53,810 bases of DNA, taken from positions 1-53,810 of the IMG/VR virus record IMGVR_UViG_3300044814_000019. One strand, 5' to 3'. This document shows, piece by piece, positions 1-8,283 of this stretch. The position numbers and the translations under genes were made by a program. The notes under the pieces were generated by a model, which was not told where the DNA came from, ran no database searches, and saw nothing but the letters and a program-made list of their open reading frames with translations. Position 1 is the stretch's first letter. Every line of letters starts with the position of its first letter. The stretch is from a virus.

Positions 1-127
1 GCAGTCCTCGCCGGGCCTTTAACTATCAACCCGCAATCTGGAGTAATTCCAGGATTCACGATCAATCAATCTCTATCTGGCTCGTCCCTGCCGACCGGCA
101 ATGCCGCAAATCTGATCTTCATAACAG
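1..127. repeat. Terminal direct repeat marking circular assembly
   Basis: These 127 bases are identical to 53684-53810. The length equals a common maximum assembler k-mer (127), and a reading frame continues across the join without a shift. This indicates circular closure of the contig rather than a biological terminal repeat. The genome is then 53,683 bp, either circularly permuted or circular. Confidence 0.93.
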
Positions 128-1152
128 GAGACACCGCACAGGCTGGGGCTGGTTTCATCAATGGTTCGGAAATCACGCATTTCGTGGGAGGGTCAGCAGT
201 CACAGGCGGCCGAGAGGCGTTCGCCTCCTTTCTAAAGCTCACCGCCCCGACAAATGCCTCCAACCCAAATCGCAACTATGTTGGGATTTGGGGGAATGCC
301 TTCTCGGATGCCGGCGATGGCGGGACGAATACAGGCGCGGGTGCCTTGGGCGCGCTTTTTGGGAGTGGCGCCTGGGGTGATCTTCAGTCCGGGGCGACGA
401 ATCTTCTCAATGTTTCTGCCGCTGAGTACAACGTCTCGGCGCGTACAGGGGCAAGCGTCAAGCATAAGACCATCATCCAGGCAGTCCAGCACGCTCTTGA
501 TGCGGTTCCAGGTGCCACGACAGATGCGGCAATCGTGGTGTCGTCGCAGGGCTCACCCGCGACCGGATTGACTGATGGATTGCTATTCTCCGATATGGCG
601 GGAGCGCAGGGCGTAAAGACGGCTGGCTCGCTGATCCGATCGACCGGCGGCACATTCGCAAACGGTGTTGACTTCTCCGCGTCCACTCTCACTACTGCAT
701 ACAAGTCGAGCGGGTTTAACGTAGACGGCAGTGGCAACGTCACGATGAACAACCGCGCCGTAGCGGGGGATATCTGGGCCGGGACCAGCAATAAATTTCT
801 TGATGCTGCAAGCGCACAGGCTGCACTCGCACCGCAGGCCATCGCGATCTCGACTAGCACGTTTACGCCGGTTATCGCGAATGGCATCAACTACGAAATT
901 ACGCTCGTCCACGCCTCGTGCCCATGCACGATCGCCAATATCGCGAGTCCTCCAGTAGGGCAGTCGTTCTATCTGACGGTCATTCAAAGTGCGACGGGAA
1001 GCGATACCATCGGGACATGGGGGACCAGTTATAAGTTCCCCGGCGGAACGCATCCGACATTATCAACAGGTGCGAATGCAGTGGACATTCTACCGGTGTA
1101 TTGCCGGACTGCAACATTCTGCGCTGTGGTGTTCGCGGGGAATTTCCAATGA
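1..1152 (+). CDS. Tail fibre-like protein, C-terminal part (continues from 52835)
   Basis: Open from the first base and in frame with the gene starting at 52835 once the 127-bp overlap is merged; the joined protein is about 666 residues. This part (about 383 residues) is rich in Gly, Ser, Thr and Ala. It ends in a beta-rich segment with paired cysteines (SCPCTI and later YCRTATFC) and a short tail ending in GNFQ, as in many phage tail-fibre tips. The stop codon overlaps the next start as ATGA. The role in host recognition is inferred from composition and position among tail genes. Confidence 0.8.
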   Translation, partial: AVLAGPLTINPQSGVIPGFTINQSLSGSSLPTGNAANLIFITGDTAQAGAGFINGSEITHFVGGSAVTGGREAFASFLKLTAPTNASNPNRNYVGIWGNAFSDAGDGGTNTGAGALGALFGSGAWGDLQSGATNLLNVSAAEYNVSARTGASVKHKTIIQAVQHALDAVPGATTDAAIVVSSQGSPATGLTDGLLFSDMAGAQGVKTAGSLIRSTGGTFANGVDFSASTLTTAYKSSGFNVDGSGNVTMNNRAVAGDIWAGTSNKFLDAASAQAALAPQAIAISTSTFTPVIANGINYEITLVHASCPCTIANIASPPVGQSFYLTVIQSATGSDTIGTWGTSYKFPGGTHPTLSTGANAVDILPVYCRTATFCAVVFAGNFQ

Positions 1153-2030
1153 CGCGGGTAGCAATAGCCGTAATTGGCTTTGTCATTGGCTTCTTCCTTG
1201 TCTTCTCTTCGCTGCAACATGCGCCAGCTCTGCCGCTACCGGGGCATCAGCCGCCGTTCTTCCTTGGGAGCACTGCGCAGACCGGATTTGGGAATCTTTC
1301 TGCAGACGGGACAGCCAATAATAAGGGGACTTCATCGGCGACAGTAGCTATTAATCTGTCCGCCGCGACTGCCGGTGATATTATTGTTGTTGCGACTAAT
1401 TGTTATCGGACTGCTGCGCAAGGCTCTCTTACGTCTGTTTCAACGGTTGCCTCTACTAACCTGCCTTCTGGTGGCTGGCATTTGCGTAAGCAGCTACAGA
1501 TGTCTGGAACCAATTCCTCAGGACTTGGAATCACAGCCTTCAACGATTTGGAGATTTGGTGGACTTATTCTTCTGCCACTCTCAGCGCCGAGTCCATCAC
1601 TGTCACGTATGGCGCCGCCTGCGACTGCCTGCAGTCGTGGGGTTTGGCTGTGAAGGGTTTTATAGGCACGCTATACCAAACCGCTCCTTGGGATGTAAAT
1701 GCATCGTTGCCGGCCGCGCGAACAGATCAAGGAACCAGCGAGCTGCCCAACAACCCATCGATAACCACCACGGCCTCTCATTTCATGCTCATCCAAGCAG
1801 TCGGAACTTATGGTGGGATTTATACGCAAAATCTAACTTCCGATGCTACATGCTGCACTGGTGGTGCTGATACAAATATCGACAACTCGAATACGAGGCA
1901 GGCTAACCTTGCTGTGCAATATGGCCCGGTTCCGCAAACCGGCACGATTGCGTCCGGCTACACGCTGATAATGGGCGGCTCGATGCCATTCACCTACCAC
2001 GCCATCGCTGATGCGCTAACATCGCCCTAG
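1149..2030 (+). CDS. Predicted exported or membrane-anchored tail-module protein
   Basis: 293 residues. The ATG overlaps the preceding stop (ATGA), which fixes the start. Residues 4-22 form a hydrophobic segment (IAVIGFVIGFFLVFSS) that could be a signal peptide or anchor; no clear AxA cleavage site follows. The rest is Thr/Ser/Gly-rich and beta-prone, with cysteine pairs (ACDC, CC). No enzyme motif was recognised. Its position directly after the split fibre gene suggests a tail or receptor-binding accessory protein. Confidence 0.7.
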   Translation: MTRVAIAVIGFVIGFFLVFSSLQHAPALPLPGHQPPFFLGSTAQTGFGNLSADGTANNKGTSSATVAINLSAATAGDIIVVATNCYRTAAQGSLTSVSTVASTNLPSGGWHLRKQLQMSGTNSSGLGITAFNDLEIWWTYSSATLSAESITVTYGAACDCLQSWGLAVKGFIGTLYQTAPWDVNASLPAARTDQGTSELPNNPSITTTASHFMLIQAVGTYGGIYTQNLTSDATCCTGGADTNIDNSNTRQANLAVQYGPVPQTGTIASGYTLIMGGSMPFTYHAIADALTSP

Positions 2031-2078
2031 CGCCCACGACCAAGGAAGAGGCCATCGGTCGTATGCAAGCGGACGGCG
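2030..2078 (+). repeat. 49-bp duplicated fragment of the small protein gene at 16798
   Basis: Matches 17002-17050 at 48 of 49 bases; the only difference is T2059 against C17031, silent in the source gene. The source segment encodes APTTKEEAIGRMQADG. Here it begins at the last base of a stop codon and is not part of any obvious gene, so it looks like a relic of recombination or a transplanted sequence. Confidence 0.9.
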
Positions 2079-2164
2079 CTACATTTTTAAAGGGCCTATG
2101 AAAGCTCGAAATTGGGTGGTATTATGCTTTGGACGTGTCATACCAACCGAACTGAGGGCAGCCC

Positions 2165-2425
2165 ATGATCACTTTTCGCGGTGTCAAGACCGGCTTCAAT
2201 AAGACGGGCAGCAATGAGTGTTGCCCGAACTTTATGGGGCCGCCGGCCACGAAGTTCTCGGGGCGTGGGGGCTTGCCGGAAGGGCCGCTGAAGCGCTACC
2301 CTGGCGTCGTGGCGGACATTGGCGGGGGCAACCGCCGGCTGGCAAAGTCCAATCACGGCGAAGGTGAAGGCTCTGGCACGCGCTTTAGCGGGTCGCCGTC
2401 CGGCTTCAGCAGAGGTCGCAAATAA
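2165..2425 (+). CDS. Small basic protein, function unknown
   Basis: 86 residues, rich in Gly, Lys and Arg, with little predicted secondary structure and a basic C-terminus ending SRGRK. A GAGGGCAG ribosome-binding site lies just before the ATG. The upstream 130 bp carry the duplicated 49-bp fragment and a TGTCATAC motif at 2136-2143. No family was recognised. It could be a DNA-binding virion component, but nothing in the sequence proves that. Confidence 0.6.
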   Translation: MITFRGVKTGFNKTGSNECCPNFMGPPATKFSGRGGLPEGPLKRYPGVVADIGGGNRRLAKSNHGEGEGSGTRFSGSPSGFSRGRK

Positions 2426-2442
2426 GCGCGGGGAGGGGTGCG

Positions 2443-2859
2443 TTGTTTTATAGACCAGGCGGCTCCGCGACGCGGATCAGTAACCAAACCGATACCGTCT
2501 ACGCCGACAGCGTGAACGGTGCGACTGGCTGGCTGCCTGTGAGTAAGGGCAACACTATTTCCGTCAACATAGCCCGCGCTTCGCTAGCGTTCGTCACCGC
2601 TGCGGCCAGCACCATAACGCCGTCCTATGTGGCGCCGGAAGCGCAAGTCGTCATGGAAATGAAGATGTACGGCGGCGACCCGGATTCGTCTGCACGACCA
2701 ATCGACCAATGGCAGAACATCGTTGTTGCTTCGTCGCGGCGTGCCCACCGCGAAGGCTGGGTACGGCTGCGCATCGTCAATATCAACAGCAGCGGAGGGA
2801 CGGGCGTCGTCATGGATATGCAGATCGCCCGTACGGGTGATGTTGGTGCATCTACATGA
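2443..2859 (+). CDS. Probable virion/tail protein, TTG start
   Basis: 138 residues. The frame opens with TTG at 2443 behind a strong GGGGAGGGG ribosome-binding site; no ATG precedes the conserved-looking N-terminus. It is beta-rich with hydrophobic alternation and no recognisable enzyme motif. It is the first of a run of four genes joined by ATGA overlaps (next start 2856), which suggests translational coupling and a shared structural role. Confidence 0.65.
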   Translation: MFYRPGGSATRISNQTDTVYADSVNGATGWLPVSKGNTISVNIARASLAFVTAAASTITPSYVAPEAQVVMEMKMYGGDPDSSARPIDQWQNIVVASSRRAHREGWVRLRIVNINSSGGTGVVMDMQIARTGDVGAST

Positions 2860-3485
2860 GCGGCTTTGACCAAGGGACGGCACAAGGCGGCGTCTTCGCC
2901 CAGGCAAAGCAGTTCGGCTCGATCCTGCGGGGTTTCGGGCCGCCCGTGCCGGCTGCTGGTGTCGTCGGCGATCTGTACATAGACACACAGACATGGTTTC
3001 TGTACGAGAAGCGCAATTCGGAAGCCACGGACCCGTGGGGCCACTATCTGTTTGCTGTGCCGGCACAGTACCAGTCAGGTCTGAATTGGTTTAGTTCCTC
3101 GCTTCCGACGAACAATTTTGGCGTAGACGGTGACTATTGCCTGCTTTGGGCTGGTTTCAACAATTACGGACTTCAGCCATCTTTTTGCGGTCCAAATACC
3201 GATGGGTACTGGCCGGAAAGCGGAGACGGACCGGCTTTGCTGCTCGATCCGACGAATGCAGGGTATACGATTCCTGTCGGGCTGACAGACGAAGGCGCGC
3301 TCATTGCGTTCGGCAATTCGTGGCAGCTTGTAGTTGCCGGCCTCGATACCGAATACGTCCTATCCATCCCGGTTCCACAAGTTACGGGTACGTCTTTGAT
3401 CGAGCGCGGGTTGCAGTCGGCACCGGCTGTCGTTCCTCTCGCCATCAATCCGCTGTACGCGGCTGTAGATGAGCACGCCATATGA
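2856..3485 (+). CDS. Tail-module protein, paralogue of next gene (long copy)
   Basis: 209 residues, starting in an ATGA overlap. It shares with the following gene the pattern MSGFD-GT, GVFAQAKQFG, PAAGVVGDLYIDTQT, WG-YLFAVP and GDYCLLW-G-NYGLQPS. The GDLYIDT-type motif is common in short beta modules of phage tail fibres. An insertion of about 65 residues near the C-terminus is absent from the paralogue. Likely a tail-fibre or virion surface protein. Confidence 0.7.
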   Translation: MSGFDQGTAQGGVFAQAKQFGSILRGFGPPVPAAGVVGDLYIDTQTWFLYEKRNSEATDPWGHYLFAVPAQYQSGLNWFSSSLPTNNFGVDGDYCLLWAGFNNYGLQPSFCGPNTDGYWPESGDGPALLLDPTNAGYTIPVGLTDEGALIAFGNSWQLVVAGLDTEYVLSIPVPQVTGTSLIERGLQSAPAVVPLAINPLYAAVDEHAI

Positions 3486-3910
3486 GCGGGTTCGACAACG
3501 GTACGATTCAACAGGGTGTCTTTGCGCAGGCGAAGCAGTTCGGCCCAGTGCTGCTCGGCACTGGCGAGCCCGTGCCGGCGGCCGGCGTTGTTGGTGACGT
3601 ATACATCGACACGCAAACTCAATTTTTATACGTCAAGCGTTCCAGCGATAGCACAAGCCCGTGGGGTAACTACCTGTTTGCCGTGCCTCCGACCTACCAA
3701 GGCGTGCTTAAGTGGTTCAGTTCGGCGCACCCGACGAACGATCTTGGTGCGAATGGCGACTATTGTCTGCTTTGGGGCGGCTACCCGAATTACGGGTTGC
3801 AGCCGTCCATCCTTGGACCAAAGGCAGCCGGCGCGTGGCCCGCCAACCCAGCTGCAGTCGCGGTCGCACTTAACCCGCTCTACACGGCGGAAAATGAGCA
3901 CGCGGTATGA
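3482..3910 (+). CDS. Tail-module protein, tandem paralogue (short copy)
   Basis: 142 residues, starting in an ATGA overlap. About half of its residues match the upstream gene across its whole length (MSGFDNGT, GVFAQAKQFG, GDVYIDTQT, GDYCLLWGG), and both end with a similar NPLY-A--EHA tail. The two genes are a tandem duplication followed by divergence and loss or gain of one segment. Probably a structural or receptor-binding module. Confidence 0.7.
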   Translation: MSGFDNGTIQQGVFAQAKQFGPVLLGTGEPVPAAGVVGDVYIDTQTQFLYVKRSSDSTSPWGNYLFAVPPTYQGVLKWFSSAHPTNDLGANGDYCLLWGGYPNYGLQPSILGPKAAGAWPANPAAVAVALNPLYTAENEHAV

Positions 3911-4518
3911 GCTACAATTCGGCAACGGATTTTATCGGGCTACTGCGGCTTGTCGGCAGTGGTGTGCGCTCGGAACGGATGCCGGGGCTTGATTACGTCG
4001 TCGCCGCGCTGGCCCGTGCAGGCATGTTTGCGCTGTCAGTTGGACAGACCGCGCCAACGGCAAATCAGCCGAGTACGTTTTGGTTCCAGCCTGCCATCCT
4101 ATCATGGTCGGCGGAAGGCACGCTGTACATCTGGAATCCGGTGGCCGGAGCTTATCAGGTCGCAACGCCAGCGCTGTGGCAAGCGTTCCTGTCGTCATCC
4201 GGTTCGGTGTTTCAATCGCTCGCCGCTGCGAACAACACCATAAATCCGGGAGTGTCGCTTGCTGCCATACAGCGTGCCGCGCCCGTTAATACGGCTGTGT
4301 TGTTGCCGACGATCGCAGCGCAGTACCTTACGCAGAAAGACATCGTGTTAGTTGACTTTTCAACAGGAGTCGTCAACCACACCATTGCGTTATCGACGCC
4401 GGATGGTGCTACAATTATGCAGCAAGTGGGGTGGCAGCTCCTATCAACGGCGGCCTACCTGGCGCGCGTACGTCTTCGTCCGTCTCCCGATCTCAACTCT
4501 TGGGTTTTAATACCATGA
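3907..4518 (+). CDS. Tail-module protein of unknown function
   Basis: 203 residues, ATGA-coupled to the preceding gene and, through ATGA at 4515, to the next. The centre (TFWFQPAILSWSAEGTLYIW) resembles the beta modules of the neighbouring tail proteins; the C-terminal half alternates hydrophobic and polar residues. No catalytic motif seen. Placement between duplicated fibre-like genes and a secreted fibre-like protein suggests a virion role. Confidence 0.65.
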   Translation: MSYNSATDFIGLLRLVGSGVRSERMPGLDYVVAALARAGMFALSVGQTAPTANQPSTFWFQPAILSWSAEGTLYIWNPVAGAYQVATPALWQAFLSSSGSVFQSLAAANNTINPGVSLAAIQRAAPVNTAVLLPTIAAQYLTQKDIVLVDFSTGVVNHTIALSTPDGATIMQQVGWQLLSTAAYLARVRLRPSPDLNSWVLIP

Positions 4519-5795
4519 AAATCCGTACCGCCGCAGCTCTCGCGTTCTTTTTGCTTTGCGCTCCCGTTCTTGCTCAGCAGACGCCGAACCACTCCATCCC
4601 GATCGGGCGCGGTGCCGGCATCACTGGCTACGGCGCCGCGGTGCCGAGCACTGCAGGACAGCCGCTCGTCAGCCAGGGCGCAACTACAGACCCGGCTTTC
4701 GGCACGATCGCCAACAGCGGATTTACGGCTGGCCCTGCGAATAGCGTCAAGGGCAGCTTGGACGGCACCAGCGTAGGGGACGAAGCGGTCCCTGCGTGCA
4801 CGGGTGTCAACCAAGCACTGCGCTGGACGGCCGGCGTCGGCTTTAGCTGCGGCACCGTCAGCGTCACGACTGGCTTTGATATGCCGGTCAATCTTGGCCT
4901 GTCCGCTTCTGCGTCCGGCAACGCGCTTACCATCACTCTGACGCAAGCGAGCGGGTCTGCGCCTACCGGCACCAGTCCGGTTTTGGTGCCGTTCCGATCC
5001 ACCACGGCGACGGCTGGCACGGTGACGTGGAGCACGATATCTGCCACTCAATCTATCGTCGTGCCGGCTGGCGCGACTCTCGGCACTTCAAGCGGAAGCG
5101 TTCCTTTCCGCGCCTGGATTTTTGAAGAGTACCACGGCGGTACGCCGGAGCTGGCCGTCGCGACGTGCAGCAGCCCGACAGCGGTTTTTCCATGTGCTGC
5201 TTGGGAAAGTTCGCTACCCACCAGCATAACCATTGGAGGGTCTTCCAACAGCGGCGGCGTGCTGTATGCCACGACTGGCGTCGCTGCTGATGCTGTACGG
5301 ATTATCGGCTATTGCGATTACGCCAGCGGCTTGGGCACGGCGGGTACTTGGGCTAGTTCGTGCACGGCTTTGCAAGTGTTTGGTCCTGGAATCAAGAAGC
5401 CAGGCGATGTGGTGCAGACTGTTGTTGGCACGCGAAACACCCCAACCTCCACGATTTCGGCTACGTTCGTCACGTCCAACATAACGGCGTCTATTTCGCT
5501 GAGTTCGTCAATGAACCTTGTTATGGGTTCTTACTATGCCGACGCTCAACCTACGAGCGGAACAACACAGACGGTTACCCACCAACCGACCCGGGGAAGC
5601 ACGCAAATAGGAATACCTGTTGGCTACACCACTTCAGCGTCCGGCATTCTCGCAAATGTGTACGGATCGTTTCTGGATGCCCCAGGCACCGCCGCTTCGA
5701 CCGCATACGCAGCGTTTTATAAGGTGAACGCTGGCCAAGGTACTGCATTTCCGGCAACGAATGGACAGATCATGCTGCAAGAGATCATGGGATAG
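4515..5795 (+). CDS. Signal-peptide-bearing tail fibre-like protein
   Basis: 426 residues. The start at 4515 (ATGA overlap) is preferred over an in-frame ATG at 4431 because it begins a textbook Sec signal peptide: MKIRTAAALAFFLLCAPVLA followed by QQT, with cleavage expected after VLA. The mature part is a long Thr/Ser/Gly/Ala-rich beta-type sequence with scattered Cys pairs, like a tail-fibre shaft. A signal peptide on a phage tail protein is unusual, and several other genes here share it. Confidence 0.72.
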   Translation: MKIRTAAALAFFLLCAPVLAQQTPNHSIPIGRGAGITGYGAAVPSTAGQPLVSQGATTDPAFGTIANSGFTAGPANSVKGSLDGTSVGDEAVPACTGVNQALRWTAGVGFSCGTVSVTTGFDMPVNLGLSASASGNALTITLTQASGSAPTGTSPVLVPFRSTTATAGTVTWSTISATQSIVVPAGATLGTSSGSVPFRAWIFEEYHGGTPELAVATCSSPTAVFPCAAWESSLPTSITIGGSSNSGGVLYATTGVAADAVRIIGYCDYASGLGTAGTWASSCTALQVFGPGIKKPGDVVQTVVGTRNTPTSTISATFVTSNITASISLSSSMNLVMGSYYADAQPTSGTTQTVTHQPTRGSTQIGIPVGYTTSASGILANVYGSFLDAPGTAASTAYAAFYKVNAGQGTAFPATNGQIMLQEIMG

Positions 5796-5798
5796 GTC

Positions 5799-6731
5799 AT
5801 GCCGAGCTTTTACGATACCGTAATTCGCAACTCGACTGCTTTCCGCAGCAGCGCAGTTTGCAAGGATCTCGCGCTACTCGAGCCGGGCACGCGGACGGCC
5901 GTGGTCGCGCTGTTGGCGGACGCCAAAGAGCAGGGCATCGACTTGCGGCTGTTGGAGACTTATCGATCGCAGACGCGGCAGAGTGCGCTATTCGTGCAGC
6001 GCGCAACGCAACTCCGCACGGTCGGGTGTCATGGCTACGGCGTTGCGGCAGATTTCGGCGTCTTCGTCAATGGCAAGTACGCCGAAGACAACAAGCCGTA
6101 CGTGTTCCTCCGCGTCATGGCGCGCAAGCATGGTTTGGTTTCAGGTCAAGATTGGGGGCACGCTGCCGAGAGCGCCAGCTTCGTCGATAGCGGCCATGTA
6201 CAGCGCGTGCCGGTGTGGCGGCAAAGCGCACTATTCTCCGGTGCGTGGTACCCACCGGAAGTATATGACCCGTATCAGGATGAGGCCGCACAGCATTCGG
6301 ACGTGGTTGCCAGCTTGGCGGCGCCATCTGCGCCAGTTGCGGCCTCTGTGCCAACGCCTTCGGCCGCCCTGTACCGAAATACGGGTATCGTCGCAACGGT
6401 GTTCGGCGGCGCTGCCGATCATGAAACCAGCGCGTATACCGGCCACCGAATCGACGACACGATCGTAGGTGTCGCGCTGCCGGCGCACATGCCGGGCGTC
6501 AAGGTTCGCGTTCACAGCGGCAGTAAGTCAGTCGTCGCGGACGTTGTTGACATCGGACCGTGGAACACGAATGATCCGTATTGGGTTACTCACGCACGCC
6601 CCCAAGCCGAGAGCGGGACCGACATGCGCGGCCGGCACACAAACAAGGCCGGCATAGATTTGACGCCAGCCGCAGCCCGCGCGCTCGGGATTGACGGCAA
6701 GGGCATCGTGGATTGGGAGCTTGTAGGCTAA
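5799..6731 (+). CDS. Endolysin: M15-type peptidase fused to double-psi beta-barrel
   Basis: 310 residues in two parts. The N-terminal ~140 residues carry the M15 D-Ala-D-Ala/L-Ala-D-Glu peptidase pattern: HGYGVAAD gives likely zinc ligands His78 and Asp85, and QDWGH followed by DSGHVQ gives His133. The C-terminal ~120 residues resemble an RlpA/expansin-like double-psi beta-barrel (VVADVVDIGPW, then TPAAARALGIDGKGIVDWE). A Pro/Ala linker joins them. No signal peptide, so release would need a holin; small membrane-protein genes follow directly. It should cut peptidoglycan at the end of infection. Confidence 0.82.
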   Translation: MPSFYDTVIRNSTAFRSSAVCKDLALLEPGTRTAVVALLADAKEQGIDLRLLETYRSQTRQSALFVQRATQLRTVGCHGYGVAADFGVFVNGKYAEDNKPYVFLRVMARKHGLVSGQDWGHAAESASFVDSGHVQRVPVWRQSALFSGAWYPPEVYDPYQDEAAQHSDVVASLAAPSAPVAASVPTPSAALYRNTGIVATVFGGAADHETSAYTGHRIDDTIVGVALPAHMPGVKVRVHSGSKSVVADVVDIGPWNTNDPYWVTHARPQAESGTDMRGRHTNKAGIDLTPAAARALGIDGKGIVDWELVG

Positions 6732-6732
6732 G

Positions 6733-7206
6733 ATGGCGCCTGATCAGCGCATAATTCGTCCTGATCCTGATCCGACTGAGCGGACGATTGAGCAGTCGCT
6801 TCGGGAAGTTGCGAACGTAGAAAAATTCCTGATGGGCCAGATCAATGCCCTTCAGGGGTTAATCGAAGAAAAATTAGTAGGCGTAGCGACTCAGTTTTCT
6901 ATGCGGGACACAGCGCTCACAGCCGCGTTCAAGGCCGCACAGGATGCCGTTACTGAGCAGAATCGGAGTAACGAAAAGGCCGCCACCAAATCGGAGGAGT
7001 CTTTCACCAAGCAAATCGACCAGATGAAACTACTTATCGAAACTAAAGGCAACGCGTCCGATGACAAGATTTATGACATCAAGGAAACAATGTCGCGCCG
7101 GGAGGGGCACTCGAAGGGGCTTGGTGACGGCTGGGGGTATTTGGTCGGCGCTATTGGCGTCGTGTGGGGAGTTGTTGCAACAATAGGGTTGATTACGAAA
7201 CATTGA
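6733..7206 (+). CDS. Coiled-coil protein with C-terminal membrane segment (lysis cassette)
   Basis: 157 residues: a charged helical region (about 10-130) with heptad-like spacing, then one hydrophobic segment (GYLVGAIGVVWGVVATIGLI) next to the C-terminus. It starts 1 bp after the endolysin stop. Such tail-anchored coiled coils occur in phage lysis cassettes as holin- or spanin-like factors; the exact role cannot be decided from sequence alone. Confidence 0.65.
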   Translation: MAPDQRIIRPDPDPTERTIEQSLREVANVEKFLMGQINALQGLIEEKLVGVATQFSMRDTALTAAFKAAQDAVTEQNRSNEKAATKSEESFTKQIDQMKLLIETKGNASDDKIYDIKETMSRREGHSKGLGDGWGYLVGAIGVVWGVVATIGLITKH

Positions 7207-7219
7207 GGAGGAGACGACC

Positions 7220-7405
7220 ATGGGTGCAAATATATGGTTTTGGTTGATTTACGTCCTCGTCGGCGTATTTGGCGGCTTTGGCATGAATCCGTGGCGTCCG
7301 ACTCCCTATGCGTGGGGCGTATTCGGCAGCTACCTTGTGCTGTTCATTCTCATTGGCATTCTGGGGCTTCACGACTTCGGCAGCCCGATTCAAGGCGGCC
7401 GTTGA
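7220..7405 (+). CDS. Small two-span membrane protein, candidate holin
   Basis: 61 residues with two hydrophobic spans (IWFWLIYVLVGVFGGFG and WGVFGSYLVLFILIGILGL) separated by a short Pro/Arg turn. A GAGGAG ribosome-binding site precedes the ATG. Size, topology and position behind the endolysin fit a small holin or antiholin. Confidence 0.65.
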   Translation: MGANIWFWLIYVLVGVFGGFGMNPWRPTPYAWGVFGSYLVLFILIGILGLHDFGSPIQGGR

Positions 7406-7509
7406 CACCCATGACCTTCCGTAATCCCTTCAGTCATGCCGACGATGACCGGAGACACAGCGAAACTGTCGGGTTGCTGAAAACCATCATCGCAAACCAG
7501 GAGAAAACC

Positions 7510-7767
7510 ATGATCGACACGTCTAAGATCCTCGCTTCTGTTGCTGCGGAAAGGACCGAGCTGGGCTCGTGGCAGACGCTCGCGACCGCCCTGCAAAAGG
7601 TAATCTCTGACCAAGCCACCGCGCTTGCCGCCGCTATCTCCAACAGCGATCCGGCTGCCATGGCCAAGGTCCAAGCCGATCTCGACAAGGCGTCCAGCGA
7701 TCTCGACACTGACAACGCCACCGCCGCGAACGCCATTATCGCGAACACGCCAGCGGCAAATCCCTGA
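7510..7767 (+). CDS. Small helical phage protein, unknown function
   Basis: 85 residues. The start is placed at 7510 because CCAGGAG lies 6 bases upstream; an in-frame ATG at 7411 would add 33 residues but has no clear ribosome-binding site. The protein is helical and Ala/Asp-rich (MIDTSKILASVAAERTELGS), like short coiled-coil proteins often found near phage lysis genes. Function unknown. Confidence 0.6.
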   Translation: MIDTSKILASVAAERTELGSWQTLATALQKVISDQATALAAAISNSDPAAMAKVQADLDKASSDLDTDNATAANAIIANTPAANP

Positions 7768-7784
7768 GTCTGCCGGCACCGAGA

Positions 7785-7826
7785 CACGGCCTCTGTCCGA
7801 GGCCGTGAAGACCGCCGCTCTGGCGG
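7785..7826 (+). other. Two tandem RNA hairpins
   Basis: CACGGCCTC (7785-7793) pairs perfectly with GAGGCCGTG (7799-7807) around a 5-base loop. CCGCC then pairs with GGCGG (7812-7826). No T-run follows either one, so they are not simple terminators. They lie in the 165-bp gap between the lysis cassette and the next membrane protein, just before the terminator at 7846. Confidence 0.6.
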
Positions 7827-7845
7827 AACGACCCTCCCTCTACTG

Positions 7846-7877
7846 GCCCTGCCTGGAAACGGGCGGGGCTTTTTTTA
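7846..7877 (+). terminator. Rho-independent terminator
   Basis: GCCCTGCC (7846-7853) pairs with GGCGGGGC (7862-7869), one G-U pair, followed by seven T. It closes the transcript of the tail-fibre and lysis genes before the holin-like gene and terL. Confidence 0.82.
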
Positions 7878-7932
7878 TGTCTGACACTGTGCTATGCAGG
7901 GCCCCTTAATCCATTTGGAAGGGCCAAGCGCT

Positions 7933-8283
7933 ATGAACAAGACGCAGCTTCAAACCAGTACCGCAGCCCTTATTGGCGTCGCTGCCGGCTTCGCAGCAGC
8001 CCACGGGTGGCTTGGGCTGGGCGTGGGCGACTGGACTACCATACTCGGCGCCCTAGTCGCGGCCGGCGCTGTCGTGGCTCCTGCCATCGTCACGCGCGCC
8101 ACAGCCCTGAAAGACGCCGTAGGCAGCATGCCAGCGACTACCGTCGTGACCGACAAGGCCACGGCCGACGCATTGCCCGACAATCCTAACGTGATTGCCG
8201 CCACGCCGGAAATCGTCGCCGCCGTTAAGAAGGGGAGCGATGCCACTCCCGGCGTTCCGTATACGGGCGCGACGGTGCGGTGA
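7933..8283 (+). CDS. Membrane protein, candidate holin
   Basis: 116 residues. The start at 7933 follows GGAAGGG; an upstream in-frame ATG at 7894 is less likely. Two hydrophobic helices (ALIGVAAGFAAAHGWLGLGV and TILGALVAAGAVVAPAIV) are followed by a polar tail. The stop overlaps the GTG of terL, so the two are probably co-translated. Topology and position fit a holin. Confidence 0.65.
   Translation: MNKTQLQTSTAALIGVAAGFAAAHGWLGLGVGDWTTILGALVAAGAVVAPAIVTRATALKDAVGSMPATTVVTDKATADALPDNPNVIAATPEIVAAVKKGSDATPGVPYTGATVR

Noticed and set aside
1-127. Biological direct terminal repeat
   Set aside because: It lies inside a continuous tail gene and its length equals a typical assembly k-mer, so circular closure is the simpler reading.
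7411-7509. N-terminal extension of the small gene at 7510
   Set aside because: No ribosome-binding site at 7411, whereas CCAGGAG lies correctly before 7510.
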